A stretch of DNA of 64,000 bases from Klebsiella quasivariicola (GCF_002269255.1 NZ_CP022823.1:1612001-1676000), one strand, 5' to 3'; counted from the first letter of the stretch, positions 52,812 to 62,437 are shown. Notes: generated by a model from the letters alone, not told the origin. Program-made: numbers and translations.

Positions 52812-54008
52812 ATGTTGAATGTGGAAATGCTGTCCACTGGCGATGAAGTGTTGCATGGTCAAATCGTTGATACCAATGCGGCATGGCTGGCGGATTTCTT
52901 TTTTAATCAGGGTTTACCGTTAACGCGCCGCAATACCGTTGGCGACGATCTCGATGCGCTGGTGGCGATTCTGCGCGAACGCAGCGAACAGGCGGATGTG
53001 CTGATCGTTAACGGCGGCCTCGGCCCAACCAGCGACGACCTGAGCGCGCTGGCCGCCGCCACGGCAAAAGGCGAAGGGCTAATTTTGCACCCCGAGTGGC
53101 TGGAGACGATGACCCGTTTCTTTGCCGAGCGCGGACGGCCGATGGCGGAAAGCAACCGTAAGCAGGCGGAAATCCCCGCCAGCGCCGAGATGATCAATAA
53201 CCCGGTCGGCACGGCCTGTGGCTTTGCCGTTCAGCTCAACCGCTGCCTGATGTTTTTCACCCCCGGTGTACCTTCTGAATTTAAGGTGATGGTCGAGCAG
53301 GAGATTTTACCGCGTCTGCGCCAGCGCTTTACGCTGCCGGACCCGCCGGTATGCCTGCGTTTGACCACCTTTGGCCGCTCGGAGAGCGAGCTGGCGCAAA
53401 GTCTTAATCCGCTGACGCTGCCCCCGGGCGTGGTGATGGGTTACCGCTCGTCGATGCCGATTATTGAACTGAAGCTGACCGGACCGGCCGACCAGCGCGA
53501 CGCCATGCTGGCCCTGTGGCCAGAGGTCCGCAAGGTGGCTGGCGACAGCCTGATTTTCGAAGGTACGGAAGGGTTACCGGCGCAGATCGCCCGCTGTCTG
53601 CAGGAGCGGCAGCTGAGCCTGACGCTCAGCGAGCAGTTTACCGGCGGCCTGCTGGCGCTCCAGCTGTCCCGCGCCGGTGCGCCGCTGCTGGCCAGCGAAG
53701 TGGTCCCGGCGCAGGAGGAGACGCTGGCGCAGGCGGCCCGCTGGACGGCTGAGCGGCGAATAAACCATTTTGCCGGTCTGGCTCTGGCGGTGAGCGGCCA
53801 GGAGAACGATCATCTCAACGTGGCCCTGGCCACCCCGGACGGTACCTTCGCGCTGCGGGTGAAGTTTAGCGTCACCCGCCATAGCCTGGCGGTGCGCCAG
53901 GAAGTCTGCGCCATGATGGCTTTGAATATGCTGCGTCGCTGGCTGAAGGGTCAACCGCTGGCCAGCGAACATGGTTGGATTAACGTGGTGGATTCCCTCT
54001 CGCTGTAA
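52812..54008 (+). CDS. yfaY: CinA-like protein YfaY, probably lacking NMN deamidase activity
   Basis: 398-residue two-domain protein: N-terminal MoCF/COG1058 domain (STGDEVLHGQIVDTNAAWLA, NGGLGPTSDDLSA) and C-terminal CinA/PncC-like domain from about residue 245. In active NMN deamidases the C-terminal domain has the motif AESCTGG; here it reads SEQFTGG, so the catalytic serine is replaced. This agrees with reports that E. coli YfaY is not an NMN deamidase. ATG 52812 follows AAGGAGTGAGCA. Confidence 0.9.
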   Translation: MLNVEMLSTGDEVLHGQIVDTNAAWLADFFFNQGLPLTRRNTVGDDLDALVAILRERSEQADVLIVNGGLGPTSDDLSALAAATAKGEGLILHPEWLETMTRFFAERGRPMAESNRKQAEIPASAEMINNPVGTACGFAVQLNRCLMFFTPGVPSEFKVMVEQEILPRLRQRFTLPDPPVCLRLTTFGRSESELAQSLNPLTLPPGVVMGYRSSMPIIELKLTGPADQRDAMLALWPEVRKVAGDSLIFEGTEGLPAQIARCLQERQLSLTLSEQFTGGLLALQLSRAGAPLLASEVVPAQEETLAQAARWTAERRINHFAGLALAVSGQENDHLNVALATPDGTFALRVKFSVTRHSLAVRQEVCAMMALNMLRRWLKGQPLASEHGWINVVDSLSL

Positions 54009-54182
54009 GTCATTTCCCCGGCGCACCGTCATCCCCGGAGCGCCGGTTGTCCAGCCTGTTGTACTCTCCTGAAAAAATTCTGTGCGTTAAGTCGCATTTT
54101 CCTGCTGCGCACGGTCCAGCATACGGGAAAACGATTGCCTCGCGATATCGCTCACACTTTACCGCCCGCACAATCGCAACAC

Positions 54183-54224
54183 TGATTCCAGTATTCAGGA
54201 TTGGAGTCCAGTATGTTGGAATCA
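54183..54224. promoter_or_regulatory. Repeats around the rhmR start
   Basis: An 8-bp inverted repeat, TGATTCCA (54183-54190) and TGGAATCA (54217-54224), encloses the ribosome site and start codon; direct repeats CCAGTAT at 54188 and 54208 are 20 bases apart. This could be an IclR-type autoregulatory operator or an RNA structure masking the start. Confidence 0.4.
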
Positions 54225-54998
54225 ACAAAAGTCCCGGCGCTGACCCGCGCCATTGAGATCCTCAATTTAATCAGCCGCATTGGTCCCTGCAGCGCAGCCA
54301 CCATCATTGCCGAACTGGGGATCCCGAAAAGCACGGTTTATCTGCTGCTGGGCGAGCTAAAAAAACAGCGCTTCATCAGTATGGATAATCAGGATAACTA
54401 CTGCCTGTGGACCAAGCTGGTGGAGCTGGCCGGGCAGGCGTTGAGCAAAATGGACCTGCGCGAGCTGGCGCGTCCACGCCTCACCCGGCTGATGGATGAG
54501 TGCGGCCTGCTTTGCCATCTGGGCATCATCGATCAGGGTAACGCCTACTACATTCTGAAAATTGAGTCTCCCGCCACCATTAGCGTGCGTTCGCATGAAG
54601 GTAAGAGCCTGTCGCTTTACCGCTCCGGGATCGGCAAATGTTTGCTGGCCTGGCAGCCCGCCAGCGTTCAGGCGTCGATTATCGACGACCTGCAGTGGGA
54701 GCGGGCCACGCCAACGACCATCACCGATGCTCAACAGTTGCGGGAAGAGCTGGGGCGGATCCGCGCCCGAGGCTGGAGCTTTGATAATGGTGAGGACTAT
54801 CCGGATGTGCGCTGCGTCGCCGCGCCGGTGTTTAACGCCAATAACGACCTGACCGCCGCCATCTCGGTGGTGGGCACCCGTCTGCAAATCAATGAAGACA
54901 ATCGCGATTATCTGGCCGGTAAGGCGATTGCCTGCGCGAAAGATATTTCACGTCTGCTGGGGTGGAAAAGCCCCTTCGAACAACTCGCCTCATCATAA
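54213..54998 (+). CDS. rhmR: IclR-type regulator of L-rhamnonate catabolism RhmR
   Basis: 261-residue IclR-family transcription factor. Start at ATG 54213 (MLESTKVPALTRAIEIL), six bases after GGAG; the TTG at 54201 precedes that site. The N-terminal winged helix (PCSAATIIAELGIPKSTVYLLLGELKKQRFI) and the C-terminal effector domain (SGIGKCLLAW, GWSFDNGEDYPDVRCVAAPVF) are typical. First of four co-directional genes matching E. coli yfaX-yfaW-yfaV-yfaU; it presumably controls them in response to L-rhamnonate or a derivative. Confidence 0.9.
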   Translation: MLESTKVPALTRAIEILNLISRIGPCSAATIIAELGIPKSTVYLLLGELKKQRFISMDNQDNYCLWTKLVELAGQALSKMDLRELARPRLTRLMDECGLLCHLGIIDQGNAYYILKIESPATISVRSHEGKSLSLYRSGIGKCLLAWQPASVQASIIDDLQWERATPTTITDAQQLREELGRIRARGWSFDNGEDYPDVRCVAAPVFNANNDLTAAISVVGTRLQINEDNRDYLAGKAIACAKDISRLLGWKSPFEQLASS

Positions 54999-55008
54999 GG
55001 AGAACATC

Positions 55009-56214
55009 ATGACCCTACCGAAAATTAAACACGTCCGTGCCTGGTTCATCGGCGGCGCCACAGCAGAGCAGGGCGCCGGCGGTGGCGATTATCACGATCA
55101 GGGGGCTAACCACTGGATTGACGATCATATCGCCACCCCGATGAGCAAATATAAACAGTATGAGCAGTCCCGCCAGTCATTTGGTATCAACGTGCTGGGC
55201 ACGTTGATTGTGGAGGTGGAAGCTGAGAATGGACAGACCGGCTTTGCGGTGTCGACGGCCGGTGAGATGGGCTGTTTTATCGTGGAAAAACATCTCAATC
55301 GCTTTATCGAAGGCAAATGCATCAGCGATATCAAACTGATCCATGACCAGATGCTTAACGCCACCCTCTACTATGCGGGATCCGGCGGCCTGGTGATGAA
55401 TACCCTCTCCTGTGTCGACCTGGCGCTGTGGGATCTGTTCGGTAAAGTGGTTGGCCTGCCGGTCTACAAACTGCTGGGCGGGGCAGTGCGCGACGAAATC
55501 CAGTTCTATGCCACTGGCGCCCGTCCGGACCTGGCGCAGGAGATGGGCTTTATCGGCGGTAAAATGCCTACCCACTGGGGACCGCACGATGGCGATGCCG
55601 GGATCCGCAAAGACGTCGCCATGGTGGCGGATATGCGTGAAAAATGCGGTCCGGATTTCTGGTTAATGCTGGACTGCTGGATGAGCCAGGACGTTAATTA
55701 CGCCACCAAACTTGCCCATGCCTGCGCGCCTTACAACCTCAAATGGATCGAAGAGTGCCTGCCGCCGCAGCAGTATGAAGGCTATCGTGAGCTGAAGCGT
55801 CAGGCCCCAGCCGGGATGATGGTAACCAGCGGCGAGCACCACGGTACGCTGCAGTCCTTCCGCACCCTGTCGGAGACCGGTATCGATATTATGCAGCCCG
55901 ACGTTGGCTGGTGCGGCGGCTTAACCACCCTGGTGGAGATCGCGGCCATCGCCAAAGCGCGCGGGCAGCTGGTGGTGCCCCACGGCTCGTCGGTTTACTC
56001 GCATCATGCGGTGATCACCTTCACCAACACACCGTTCAGCGAGTTTCTGATGACCAGTCCGGACTGCGCCACGCTGCGTCCGCAGTTTGACCCGATCCTG
56101 CTCGGCGAGCCAGTGCCGGAGCAAGGGCGCATTCATAAATCGGTCCTGGATAAACCCGGCTTTGGCGTCGAGCTCAATCGCGACTGCAACCTGAAGCGTC
56201 CTTATCAACACTGA
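55009..56214 (+). CDS. rhmD: L-rhamnonate dehydratase RhmD
   Basis: Enolase-superfamily dehydratase converting L-rhamnonate to 2-keto-3-deoxy-L-rhamnonate. 401 residues from ATG 55009 (MTLPKIKHVRAWFIGG) after AAGGAG. Metal ligands lie in FWLMLDCWMSQDVNY, LKWIEECLPPQQ and VTSGEHHGT; the active-site histidine region is VPHGSSVYSHH. The open frame upstream of 55009 overlaps rhmR and is not coding. Confidence 0.94.
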   Translation: MTLPKIKHVRAWFIGGATAEQGAGGGDYHDQGANHWIDDHIATPMSKYKQYEQSRQSFGINVLGTLIVEVEAENGQTGFAVSTAGEMGCFIVEKHLNRFIEGKCISDIKLIHDQMLNATLYYAGSGGLVMNTLSCVDLALWDLFGKVVGLPVYKLLGGAVRDEIQFYATGARPDLAQEMGFIGGKMPTHWGPHDGDAGIRKDVAMVADMREKCGPDFWLMLDCWMSQDVNYATKLAHACAPYNLKWIEECLPPQQYEGYRELKRQAPAGMMVTSGEHHGTLQSFRTLSETGIDIMQPDVGWCGGLTTLVEIAAIAKARGQLVVPHGSSVYSHHAVITFTNTPFSEFLMTSPDCATLRPQFDPILLGEPVPEQGRIHKSVLDKPGFGVELNRDCNLKRPYQH

Positions 56215-56252
56215 TCCCCCGGGCCGCCCGGCGGCCCACGCCTGAGGATAAT

Positions 56253-57545
56253 ATGATGAGCAACTCTCTGCTGGAGAGCGTGGTTAAGAAAAACCGCGCT
56301 CGCTTAATCCCCTTTATGCTGGCCCTGTATGTGCTGGCGTTTCTTGACCGCTCCAATATCGGTTTTGCCAAGGAGACGTATCAGCTTGATACCGGGCTCA
56401 GCAATGAAGCCTACGCCCTGGGGGCCGGTATTTTCTTTGTGGTCTACGCCTTTCTCGGGGTACCGGCCAATCTGCTGATGCGTAAATTTGGCGCCAGAAA
56501 ATGGATCGGCTGCACCACTCTGCTGTGGGGCGTGCTGTCGGCGGCAATGGCCTGGGCGGACAGCGAAGCGAAATTTCTTCTGGTGCGTACCCTGCTTGGT
56601 GCGGCGGAGGCGGGTTTCTTTCCCGGGATGATCTACCTCACCTCACAGTGGTTTCCCCAGCAAAACCGCGCCAGCATCATGGGGCTGTTTTATATGGGGG
56701 CGCCGCTGGCCCTGACGCTGGGATCGCCTTTATCCGGCGCCCTGCTGGAGATGCATGGGTTAATGGGCCACCCCGGCTGGTTCTGGATGTTTGTCATTGA
56801 AGGCCTGCTCGCTATCGCCGCGGGAGCGTTCACCTTCTTCTGGCTGGACGACTCGCCGCAGCAAGCTCGCTTCCTGAGCGCTGAGGAAAAACAAGTGCTG
56901 ATCGGCGAGCTGGCGCGTGAGGAGGAGAAAAAGATCGCCTCGCGCCTGTCCGATGCGCTGCGTAACGGGCGGGTCTGGCAGCTGGCGCTGATTTACCTGA
57001 CCATACAGGTGGCGGTCTATGGCCTGATTTTCTTCCTGCCCACTCAGGTCGCTGCGCTGCTGGGCACCAAAGTCGGCTTCGTTGCCTCGGTGGTGACGGC
57101 TATTCCTTGGGTGGCGGCGCTGTTCGGCACCTGGCTTATCCCTCGCTACTCCGATCGCACCGGCGAGCGGCGCAATATTGCCGCGCTGACGCTGCTGGCG
57201 GCGGCGGTTGGGATTGCGGTGTCCGGGCTGGTGGCGCCGGTGCTGGCTATCATCGCGCTGTGTGTGGCGGCGGTTGGTGTCATTGCCGTGCAGCCGGTCT
57301 TCTGGACGATGCCGACGCAGCTGCTGTCCGGCACGGCGCTGGCCGCCGGGATTGGCTTCGTTAACCTGTTTGGCGCCATCGGCGGCTTTCTGGCGCCGAT
57401 CGTGCGCGTGCAGGCCGAAACCCTGTTCGCCAGTAGCGCCGCCGGACTGTTAACCCTGGCCGGCGTCGCTATCGTCGGGGTGATTATCATCTTCTCATTA
57501 AGCCTCACCCGCGCGGTACCCCAGCGCGGCAGCGTACAGCATTAA
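56253..57545 (+). CDS. rhmT: L-rhamnonate transporter RhmT (MFS)
   Basis: 430-residue major facilitator of the anion:cation symporter family, 12 predicted helices. FLDRSNIGFAKETYQLD at the end of helix 1 and GAAEAGFFPGMIYLTSQWFP are ACS-family signatures. ATG 56253 follows GAGG by five bases; ATG 56256 is the alternative. A short GC hairpin (GGGCCGCC/GGCGGCCC) lies just upstream. Substrate assigned from context. Confidence 0.9.
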   Translation: MMSNSLLESVVKKNRARLIPFMLALYVLAFLDRSNIGFAKETYQLDTGLSNEAYALGAGIFFVVYAFLGVPANLLMRKFGARKWIGCTTLLWGVLSAAMAWADSEAKFLLVRTLLGAAEAGFFPGMIYLTSQWFPQQNRASIMGLFYMGAPLALTLGSPLSGALLEMHGLMGHPGWFWMFVIEGLLAIAAGAFTFFWLDDSPQQARFLSAEEKQVLIGELAREEEKKIASRLSDALRNGRVWQLALIYLTIQVAVYGLIFFLPTQVAALLGTKVGFVASVVTAIPWVAALFGTWLIPRYSDRTGERRNIAALTLLAAAVGIAVSGLVAPVLAIIALCVAAVGVIAVQPVFWTMPTQLLSGTALAAGIGFVNLFGAIGGFLAPIVRVQAETLFASSAAGLLTLAGVAIVGVIIIFSLSLTRAVPQRGSVQH

Positions 57546-57559
57546 TTAAAGGAATCGCG

Positions 57560-58363
57560 ATGAACGCACTGTTATCTAACCCCTTCAAACGGGGATTATT
57601 ACGCGGCGAGACGCAAATCGGCCTGTGGTTAAGCTCGACTTCCTCTTACATGGCGGAGATCGCCGCGACCTCGGGATACGACTGGCTGCTGATCGACGGC
57701 GAACATGCGCCGAACACTATTCAGGACCTTTATCATCAGCTGCAGGCGATTGCCCCCTATGCCAGTCAGCCGGTCATTCGTCCGGTCGAGGGCAACCGCA
57801 GCCTGATAAAACAGGTGCTGGATATTGGCGCCAGAACGTTGCTGGTGCCGATGGTCGATACCGCCGAGCAGGCGCGGGAGGTGGTGTCGGCGACCCGTTA
57901 CCCTCCCGTCGGGAGCCGCGGCGTTGGCGCCGGCGTGGCGAGAGCGGCGCGCTGGGGCAGGGTGGAGAATTATATGGCGGAGGCGAATGACGAACTCTGT
58001 CTGCTGATTCAGGTCGAGAGCCGAACCGCGCTGGAGAATCTGGATGCTATTCTCGAGGTGGAGGGCATTGACGGGGTGTTTATCGGTCCGGCCGATCTCT
58101 CCGCTTCGCTGGGCCATCCGGACGATGCCGGCCATCCGGAGGTGCAGCGGGTGATCGAGCAGAGCATCCGGCGCATTCGCGCGGCGGGGAAAGCGGCCGG
58201 ATTTCTGGCGGTCGACCCGGCGATGGCGGAAAAATGTCTTGCCTGGGGGGCCAACTTCGTCGCCGTCGGGGTGGATACCATGCTGTATACCCAGGCGCTG
58301 GACCGCCGGCTGGCGATGTTTAAATCGGCCAGCGCCCGGCCGCAGGAGAAAGCGAGCTATTGA
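57560..58363 (+). CDS. rhmA: 2-keto-3-deoxy-L-rhamnonate aldolase RhmA
   Basis: Class II HpcH/HpaI-family aldolase yielding pyruvate and L-lactaldehyde. 267 residues, identical length to E. coli RhmA. DWLLIDGEHAPNTIQDL (catalytic His), IRPVEGNRSLIKQVLDIGA, RYPPVGSRGVG and the metal-binding Glu/Asp in IQVESRTALEN and FIGPADLSASLG are visible. Ends 21 bases from convergent glpC. Confidence 0.94.
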   Translation: MNALLSNPFKRGLLRGETQIGLWLSSTSSYMAEIAATSGYDWLLIDGEHAPNTIQDLYHQLQAIAPYASQPVIRPVEGNRSLIKQVLDIGARTLLVPMVDTAEQAREVVSATRYPPVGSRGVGAGVARAARWGRVENYMAEANDELCLLIQVESRTALENLDAILEVEGIDGVFIGPADLSASLGHPDDAGHPEVQRVIEQSIRRIRAAGKAAGFLAVDPAMAEKCLAWGANFVAVGVDTMLYTQALDRRLAMFKSASARPQEKASY

Positions 58364-58384
58364 CGGCACAGGCTGGCGCCGGGC

Positions 58385-59563
58385 TCAGACGAGCGCCTGC
58401 GCCAGCAGAGTAATGGGATGTTCGCAGCGCTTGCGGGTGGACATCTCAATCTGCCATTTGCAGGTCTCGCAGTCGGTAACGACGATGTCGGCGCCGCTCT
58501 CCTCAATCTGCTTGAACAGCGGGGCGCCGATAGCCTGGGATACCGCGTAATTCTCAGTTTTAAACCCGTAGGTGCCCGCGATGCCACAGCACTGTGAATC
58601 CAGCACCTCCAGCTGCAGACCGGGGATCAGCCGCAGCAGCTCGAGGGTATACAGCGACCAGCCCATCTTCTCCATATGACACGGGGTGTGATAGACCACC
58701 TTCAGCGGCAGCCGGCGCAGCGGTAGCGTCTTGCCGGCATCCAGCTGTTTCCAGATCCAGCGGGTGGCCAGCTCGACCCGATCGCGAAGATCGCTGTTGT
58801 CGACATCAAGGAGATGCGGGTATTCATCACGTAGCGTAAAGGTGCAGGTTGAGGAGGTGGCAATGATCGGCAGCGCGTTTTCCCGCATGGCGGCGACGTT
58901 GCTCTGCGCCTGCTTACGCGCCTTGTCGAAAAAGCCGTTGGCGATCAGCGGCACGCCGCAGCATTTTTCCTTTGATAACAACTGCACACCGGTACCCAGC
59001 GCGTTGACGACGCGGATCAGATCCTTACCCAGCTGCGGGTGGTTATAGTTGACGTAGCAACCATGAAAGAAGGCTACCTGCTCAGGGTACTGCGCCTGTC
59101 TGACGGCGAGCTGGCGGTAAGCGCGGCGGAAGGTGCCGAAGCCATATTTCGGCAGCGTGCGGCGATGGTCGATTTTCAGCGTCGCGTCCAGCAGGCGGCG
59201 CACCGGTTTTAAGCCGGTGGTGGCGTTGACCAGCGGGGCAACAGGGGTGGAAAGAGTGCCCATCAGGTCAGTATGGCTGAGGATGGCGTCGCGCAGGGTT
59301 GGCTTTTGCTGGCCGTACTGTGCCCGGGCGCGTTGAATGATATCGCCAATTTTCACATCCGACGGGCAGGCAACCTCGCAGCGCTTGCAGTTAATGCAGT
59401 ACTTCAGTGCCTCATCGTACAGCGCGCCATCCTTCAGACGCAGACGTTCGCCGTCCGGCCCCGCCTGCTTGGGACCAGGATAGCGTGGATTGACCCGACT
59501 TACCGGGCAGGCGGTAGTGCACACGGTACACTTAATGCAGCTTTCAAAACGGGTATCGTTCAT
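58385..59563 (-). CDS. glpC: Anaerobic glycerol-3-phosphate dehydrogenase subunit C (GlpC)
   Basis: Membrane-associated iron-sulfur subunit that passes electrons to menaquinone. 392 residues with two N-terminal [4Fe-4S] motifs, CIKCTVCTTACPV and CINCKRCEVACPS, and two CCG domains (EKCCGVPLIANG and DSQCCGIAGTYGF). Overlaps glpB by four bases. Confidence 0.95.
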   Translation of the reverse strand: MNDTRFESCIKCTVCTTACPVSRVNPRYPGPKQAGPDGERLRLKDGALYDEALKYCINCKRCEVACPSDVKIGDIIQRARAQYGQQKPTLRDAILSHTDLMGTLSTPVAPLVNATTGLKPVRRLLDATLKIDHRRTLPKYGFGTFRRAYRQLAVRQAQYPEQVAFFHGCYVNYNHPQLGKDLIRVVNALGTGVQLLSKEKCCGVPLIANGFFDKARKQAQSNVAAMRENALPIIATSSTCTFTLRDEYPHLLDVDNSDLRDRVELATRWIWKQLDAGKTLPLRRLPLKVVYHTPCHMEKMGWSLYTLELLRLIPGLQLEVLDSQCCGIAGTYGFKTENYAVSQAIGAPLFKQIEESGADIVVTDCETCKWQIEMSTRKRCEHPITLLAQALV

Positions 59564-60819
59564 GGCCGGCCTCCGGCAAGAGCGTGGATCTGTCTGGCGG
59601 CGTGCAGCGCGGTGACGGCGCAGACGCCGCCGCCGCAGCCGAGCTGAATGGCATCAAACCCGCCGAGCAGTGAACCGATGGCGAAAAGATTGCGGAACGA
59701 CTGGCCGTCCAGTTGAGGGCGCAGCAGGGCGTCGGTTTTCACGCCGAAACGCTGCCACGGCTGGGAGGCAAAAAAGTCGCGCTGGTACCAGTCGTCGCGC
59801 GCCAGGGTCTGCTGCAAATCGAGGCCGAGGATCGGCTCGCGCACGCTATCGCGAGTGGCGACAAGACCGTTGCTGAAAAAGCTGCCGCTGGCCAGCACGG
59901 TAAAACGTGGACGCAACGCAATATCACCGTGATTTCGCGTCCAAACGGCCTCGACGACGCCCTGCTGATGGCTGATTTTCACTACCTCATCGCCGGCAAG
60001 CCAGGTGCCGCCGCTGCGAACGAACTGGCGTTGCAGCTGAGAATGCAAACGCATTCCGGGAACCGAAGGCGGCAGCGTCGGCAGCAGACGCAGCGGGCAA
60101 GGGAGACGCGCCTGCAGCCAGTGGTACAGGCGATCGTCGGTGAGGCCAAAACAGGCGGGCATGATTAAGAGGTCGTGCTGCTGCGCCAGCGGCAGCAGCG
60201 CTGCATGCAGGGCCGACCACAGGTTCTCATCATCCAGCACACGGGCAATATTGACGGCACGAAACTCGGTAGGGTTGTCGCGCAATACATCCAGCAGCGG
60301 TAACTCGATTTCCGCCGCCGCGGCGGTGACTCCGCGTTGACCAAGCGCGGCGGCGGCGAGATACGGCTGAAAATCAGCAAAGCCGCTGATCCCTACCAGA
60401 CAAACGCCCTGCGACGGCAGGGGAGCGACAGGAACCTCCTGAGGTGACAGCCATGCCGGACGCAGCGTTCCCAGCGGCGTCACTCGTTGATGCGGCTGGC
60501 GCGCATTGCCCTGCATCACCGCGCCACAGGCGGCCAGCAATGCTTCGGCTTGCGTCGCCCAGGCAAGCACCGCGTCGGCGCCGAGCCGGGAATAAGGGTG
60601 CTCGGGCAACTGAACTGCGAGTTGGTGAAGGCCTTGTTCGATGTCAGCCACGGGATCGCCGTTCGGCAGCGCCGAGAGCAGATCTAACGAGGCGGAAGAA
60701 AAATGCAGCGCGCTTTGCCCGCGGCTGACGATAACGCTGCGCAGACCGTACTGATTCAGCGCCAGCCCGCACAGCAGGCCGGCCAGTCCACCGCCAATAA
60801 TCGCGCAATCAAATTTCAT
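59560..60819 (-). CDS. glpB: Anaerobic glycerol-3-phosphate dehydrogenase subunit B (GlpB)
   Basis: FAD/FMN-binding flavoprotein subunit, 419 residues from ATG 60819 (MKFDCAIIGGGLAGLLCGLAL, the dinucleotide-binding motif). The longer open frame to 60930 lies within glpA. AGGAG is seven bases upstream on the minus strand. Overlaps the end of glpA by 11 bases and glpC by four, so the operon is translationally coupled. Confidence 0.95.
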   Translation of the reverse strand: MKFDCAIIGGGLAGLLCGLALNQYGLRSVIVSRGQSALHFSSASLDLLSALPNGDPVADIEQGLHQLAVQLPEHPYSRLGADAVLAWATQAEALLAACGAVMQGNARQPHQRVTPLGTLRPAWLSPQEVPVAPLPSQGVCLVGISGFADFQPYLAAAALGQRGVTAAAAEIELPLLDVLRDNPTEFRAVNIARVLDDENLWSALHAALLPLAQQHDLLIMPACFGLTDDRLYHWLQARLPCPLRLLPTLPPSVPGMRLHSQLQRQFVRSGGTWLAGDEVVKISHQQGVVEAVWTRNHGDIALRPRFTVLASGSFFSNGLVATRDSVREPILGLDLQQTLARDDWYQRDFFASQPWQRFGVKTDALLRPQLDGQSFRNLFAIGSLLGGFDAIQLGCGGGVCAVTALHAARQIHALAGGRP

Positions 60820-62437
60820 CCTGATGCTCCTCTTGCAGCCCGCACAGGCCGAGGTAGACCCAGCGGGTGAATTCGCTTTCGCGCAGCGCGTCGCCCCAGG
60901 CGATGGGCTGCACGCCCTTCCAGCGTTCATTGAGAAATTCCGATAGCTGGGTTAACGACTGTGCGGGCGTGGTGACGTTAAAGCGCTGCAGCAGCCCGGC
61001 GGCGCGGCAGGCGCAGAGCTCACCCTGGCAGGTTCCCATCCCAATCCGGGTGCGGCGTCGCAGGTCGAGCAGGGTGTTGACCGCCAGATTTTCCACCGCG
61101 TATTTTACCTCGCCGGCGGTGACGGCTTCGCATTCGCAGACCAGGCTGCGGTGCTGGCGGCTGTCGCCAAGCCAGGCCGGGGTGCGATCGCCATGACGAT
61201 AGACGGCGGATCCGCGCAGCGGAGAAGGGAGGGAGATAATTTTTTGCAGGGTACGTTCCGTTGGCTCCTGCGAACCGGGCAGCGGGACCTCGGCCGTGGT
61301 ACAGGGAGTGGTGTTTCCCAGCTTACGACAGACGGCGTCGCTGGCCCATTCGGCCATCAGACGGTAGGTCATGAGCTTGCCGCCGGTGATGGTAATGAAA
61401 CCTTCCATACCGTCACGCCGGGCATGGTCGAGCAGGACGATGCCGCGGCTAACGCTGCGTCCGCTGGGATCGTTATCGCTGGCCACCAGCGGGCGGACGC
61501 CGGAGTAGGCGCGCAGGATCCGGGTGCGGCCCATGACCGGGGCCAGCTTTTCGCCTTCGCGCAGCAGGGTATCGACTTCTGCCGTCGTTACCCGGTTGTC
61601 GTCAATCTGGTCATAAGGGATATGCATCGAGGTGGTGCCAATCAGGGAGATGGTATCGCCGGGCACCAGAATATCGGCGTCGGCCGGCTTGCGGCAGCGG
61701 TTGATCACCAGGTTGTTTATCCGGTGGTCGAGGATCAATAGCGATCCCTTCGCCGGGAACATGGTGATGCGCAGGTCGGCATATTCCGCAATGCGCTGCC
61801 CCCAGATCCCGGCGGCGTTAACCACCACCCCGGCGTACAGGGTGCGAGCCTGGTGAAGTTGATGGTCGTATACCTGGACGCCACAAACGCGATCGCCCTG
61901 GCGCAGCAGGCCCGTCACTTCGCAGCCGGTGAGGATCTGTGCCCCGTGTTCGCGGGCATCGAGCATATTAGCGGCGGTAAGGCGAAACGGGTCGATGGTG
62001 CCATCCGGGACCTGCACCGCGCCCAGCAGCGTTGGGTTGACAGCGGGCTCCCGGCGCAGCGCTTCCTGTGGTGAGAGCGGCGTGGCCTCTATGCCAGCCT
62101 GCTGACAGGCGTCGATAAAGGTTTGCTGCCAGGCCATGTCATCTTCAGGCAGGGTGATAAACAGCCCATTGGTCGGTTCAATGCAGTGGCGGGCGATGCG
62201 GCGCAGGATGCGGTTCTCACTGATGCATTCGCGGGCGGATTCGTTGTCGGTCACCGCATAGCGGGCGCCGCTGTGCAGCAGCCCATGATTACGGCCGGTG
62301 GCCCCGGTGGCGATATCATGGCGCTCAATGAGCAGCGTCCGTAATCCGCGCCGGGCGCAGTCGCGGGCGATGCCAGCGCCGGTTGCTCCGCCGCCGATGA
62401 TAATGACCTCGCTTTCGTCTGACTGGGCGCTGTTCAT
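60809..62437 (-). CDS. glpA: Anaerobic glycerol-3-phosphate dehydrogenase subunit A (GlpA)
   Basis: Catalytic FAD subunit oxidising sn-glycerol 3-phosphate to dihydroxyacetone phosphate under anaerobic conditions. 542 residues. IIIGGGATGAGIARDCARRGL is the FAD motif; NHGLLHSGARYAV and GGKLMTYRLMAEW are glycerol-3-phosphate dehydrogenase signatures. The C-terminal BFD-like [2Fe-2S] domain has CECEAVTAGEV and CQGELC. First gene of glpABC; promoter in the 110 bases upstream. Confidence 0.95.
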   Translation of the reverse strand: MNSAQSDESEVIIIGGGATGAGIARDCARRGLRTLLIERHDIATGATGRNHGLLHSGARYAVTDNESARECISENRILRRIARHCIEPTNGLFITLPEDDMAWQQTFIDACQQAGIEATPLSPQEALRREPAVNPTLLGAVQVPDGTIDPFRLTAANMLDAREHGAQILTGCEVTGLLRQGDRVCGVQVYDHQLHQARTLYAGVVVNAAGIWGQRIAEYADLRITMFPAKGSLLILDHRINNLVINRCRKPADADILVPGDTISLIGTTSMHIPYDQIDDNRVTTAEVDTLLREGEKLAPVMGRTRILRAYSGVRPLVASDNDPSGRSVSRGIVLLDHARRDGMEGFITITGGKLMTYRLMAEWASDAVCRKLGNTTPCTTAEVPLPGSQEPTERTLQKIISLPSPLRGSAVYRHGDRTPAWLGDSRQHRSLVCECEAVTAGEVKYAVENLAVNTLLDLRRRTRIGMGTCQGELCACRAAGLLQRFNVTTPAQSLTQLSEFLNERWKGVQPIAWGDALRESEFTRWVYLGLCGLQEEHQDEI

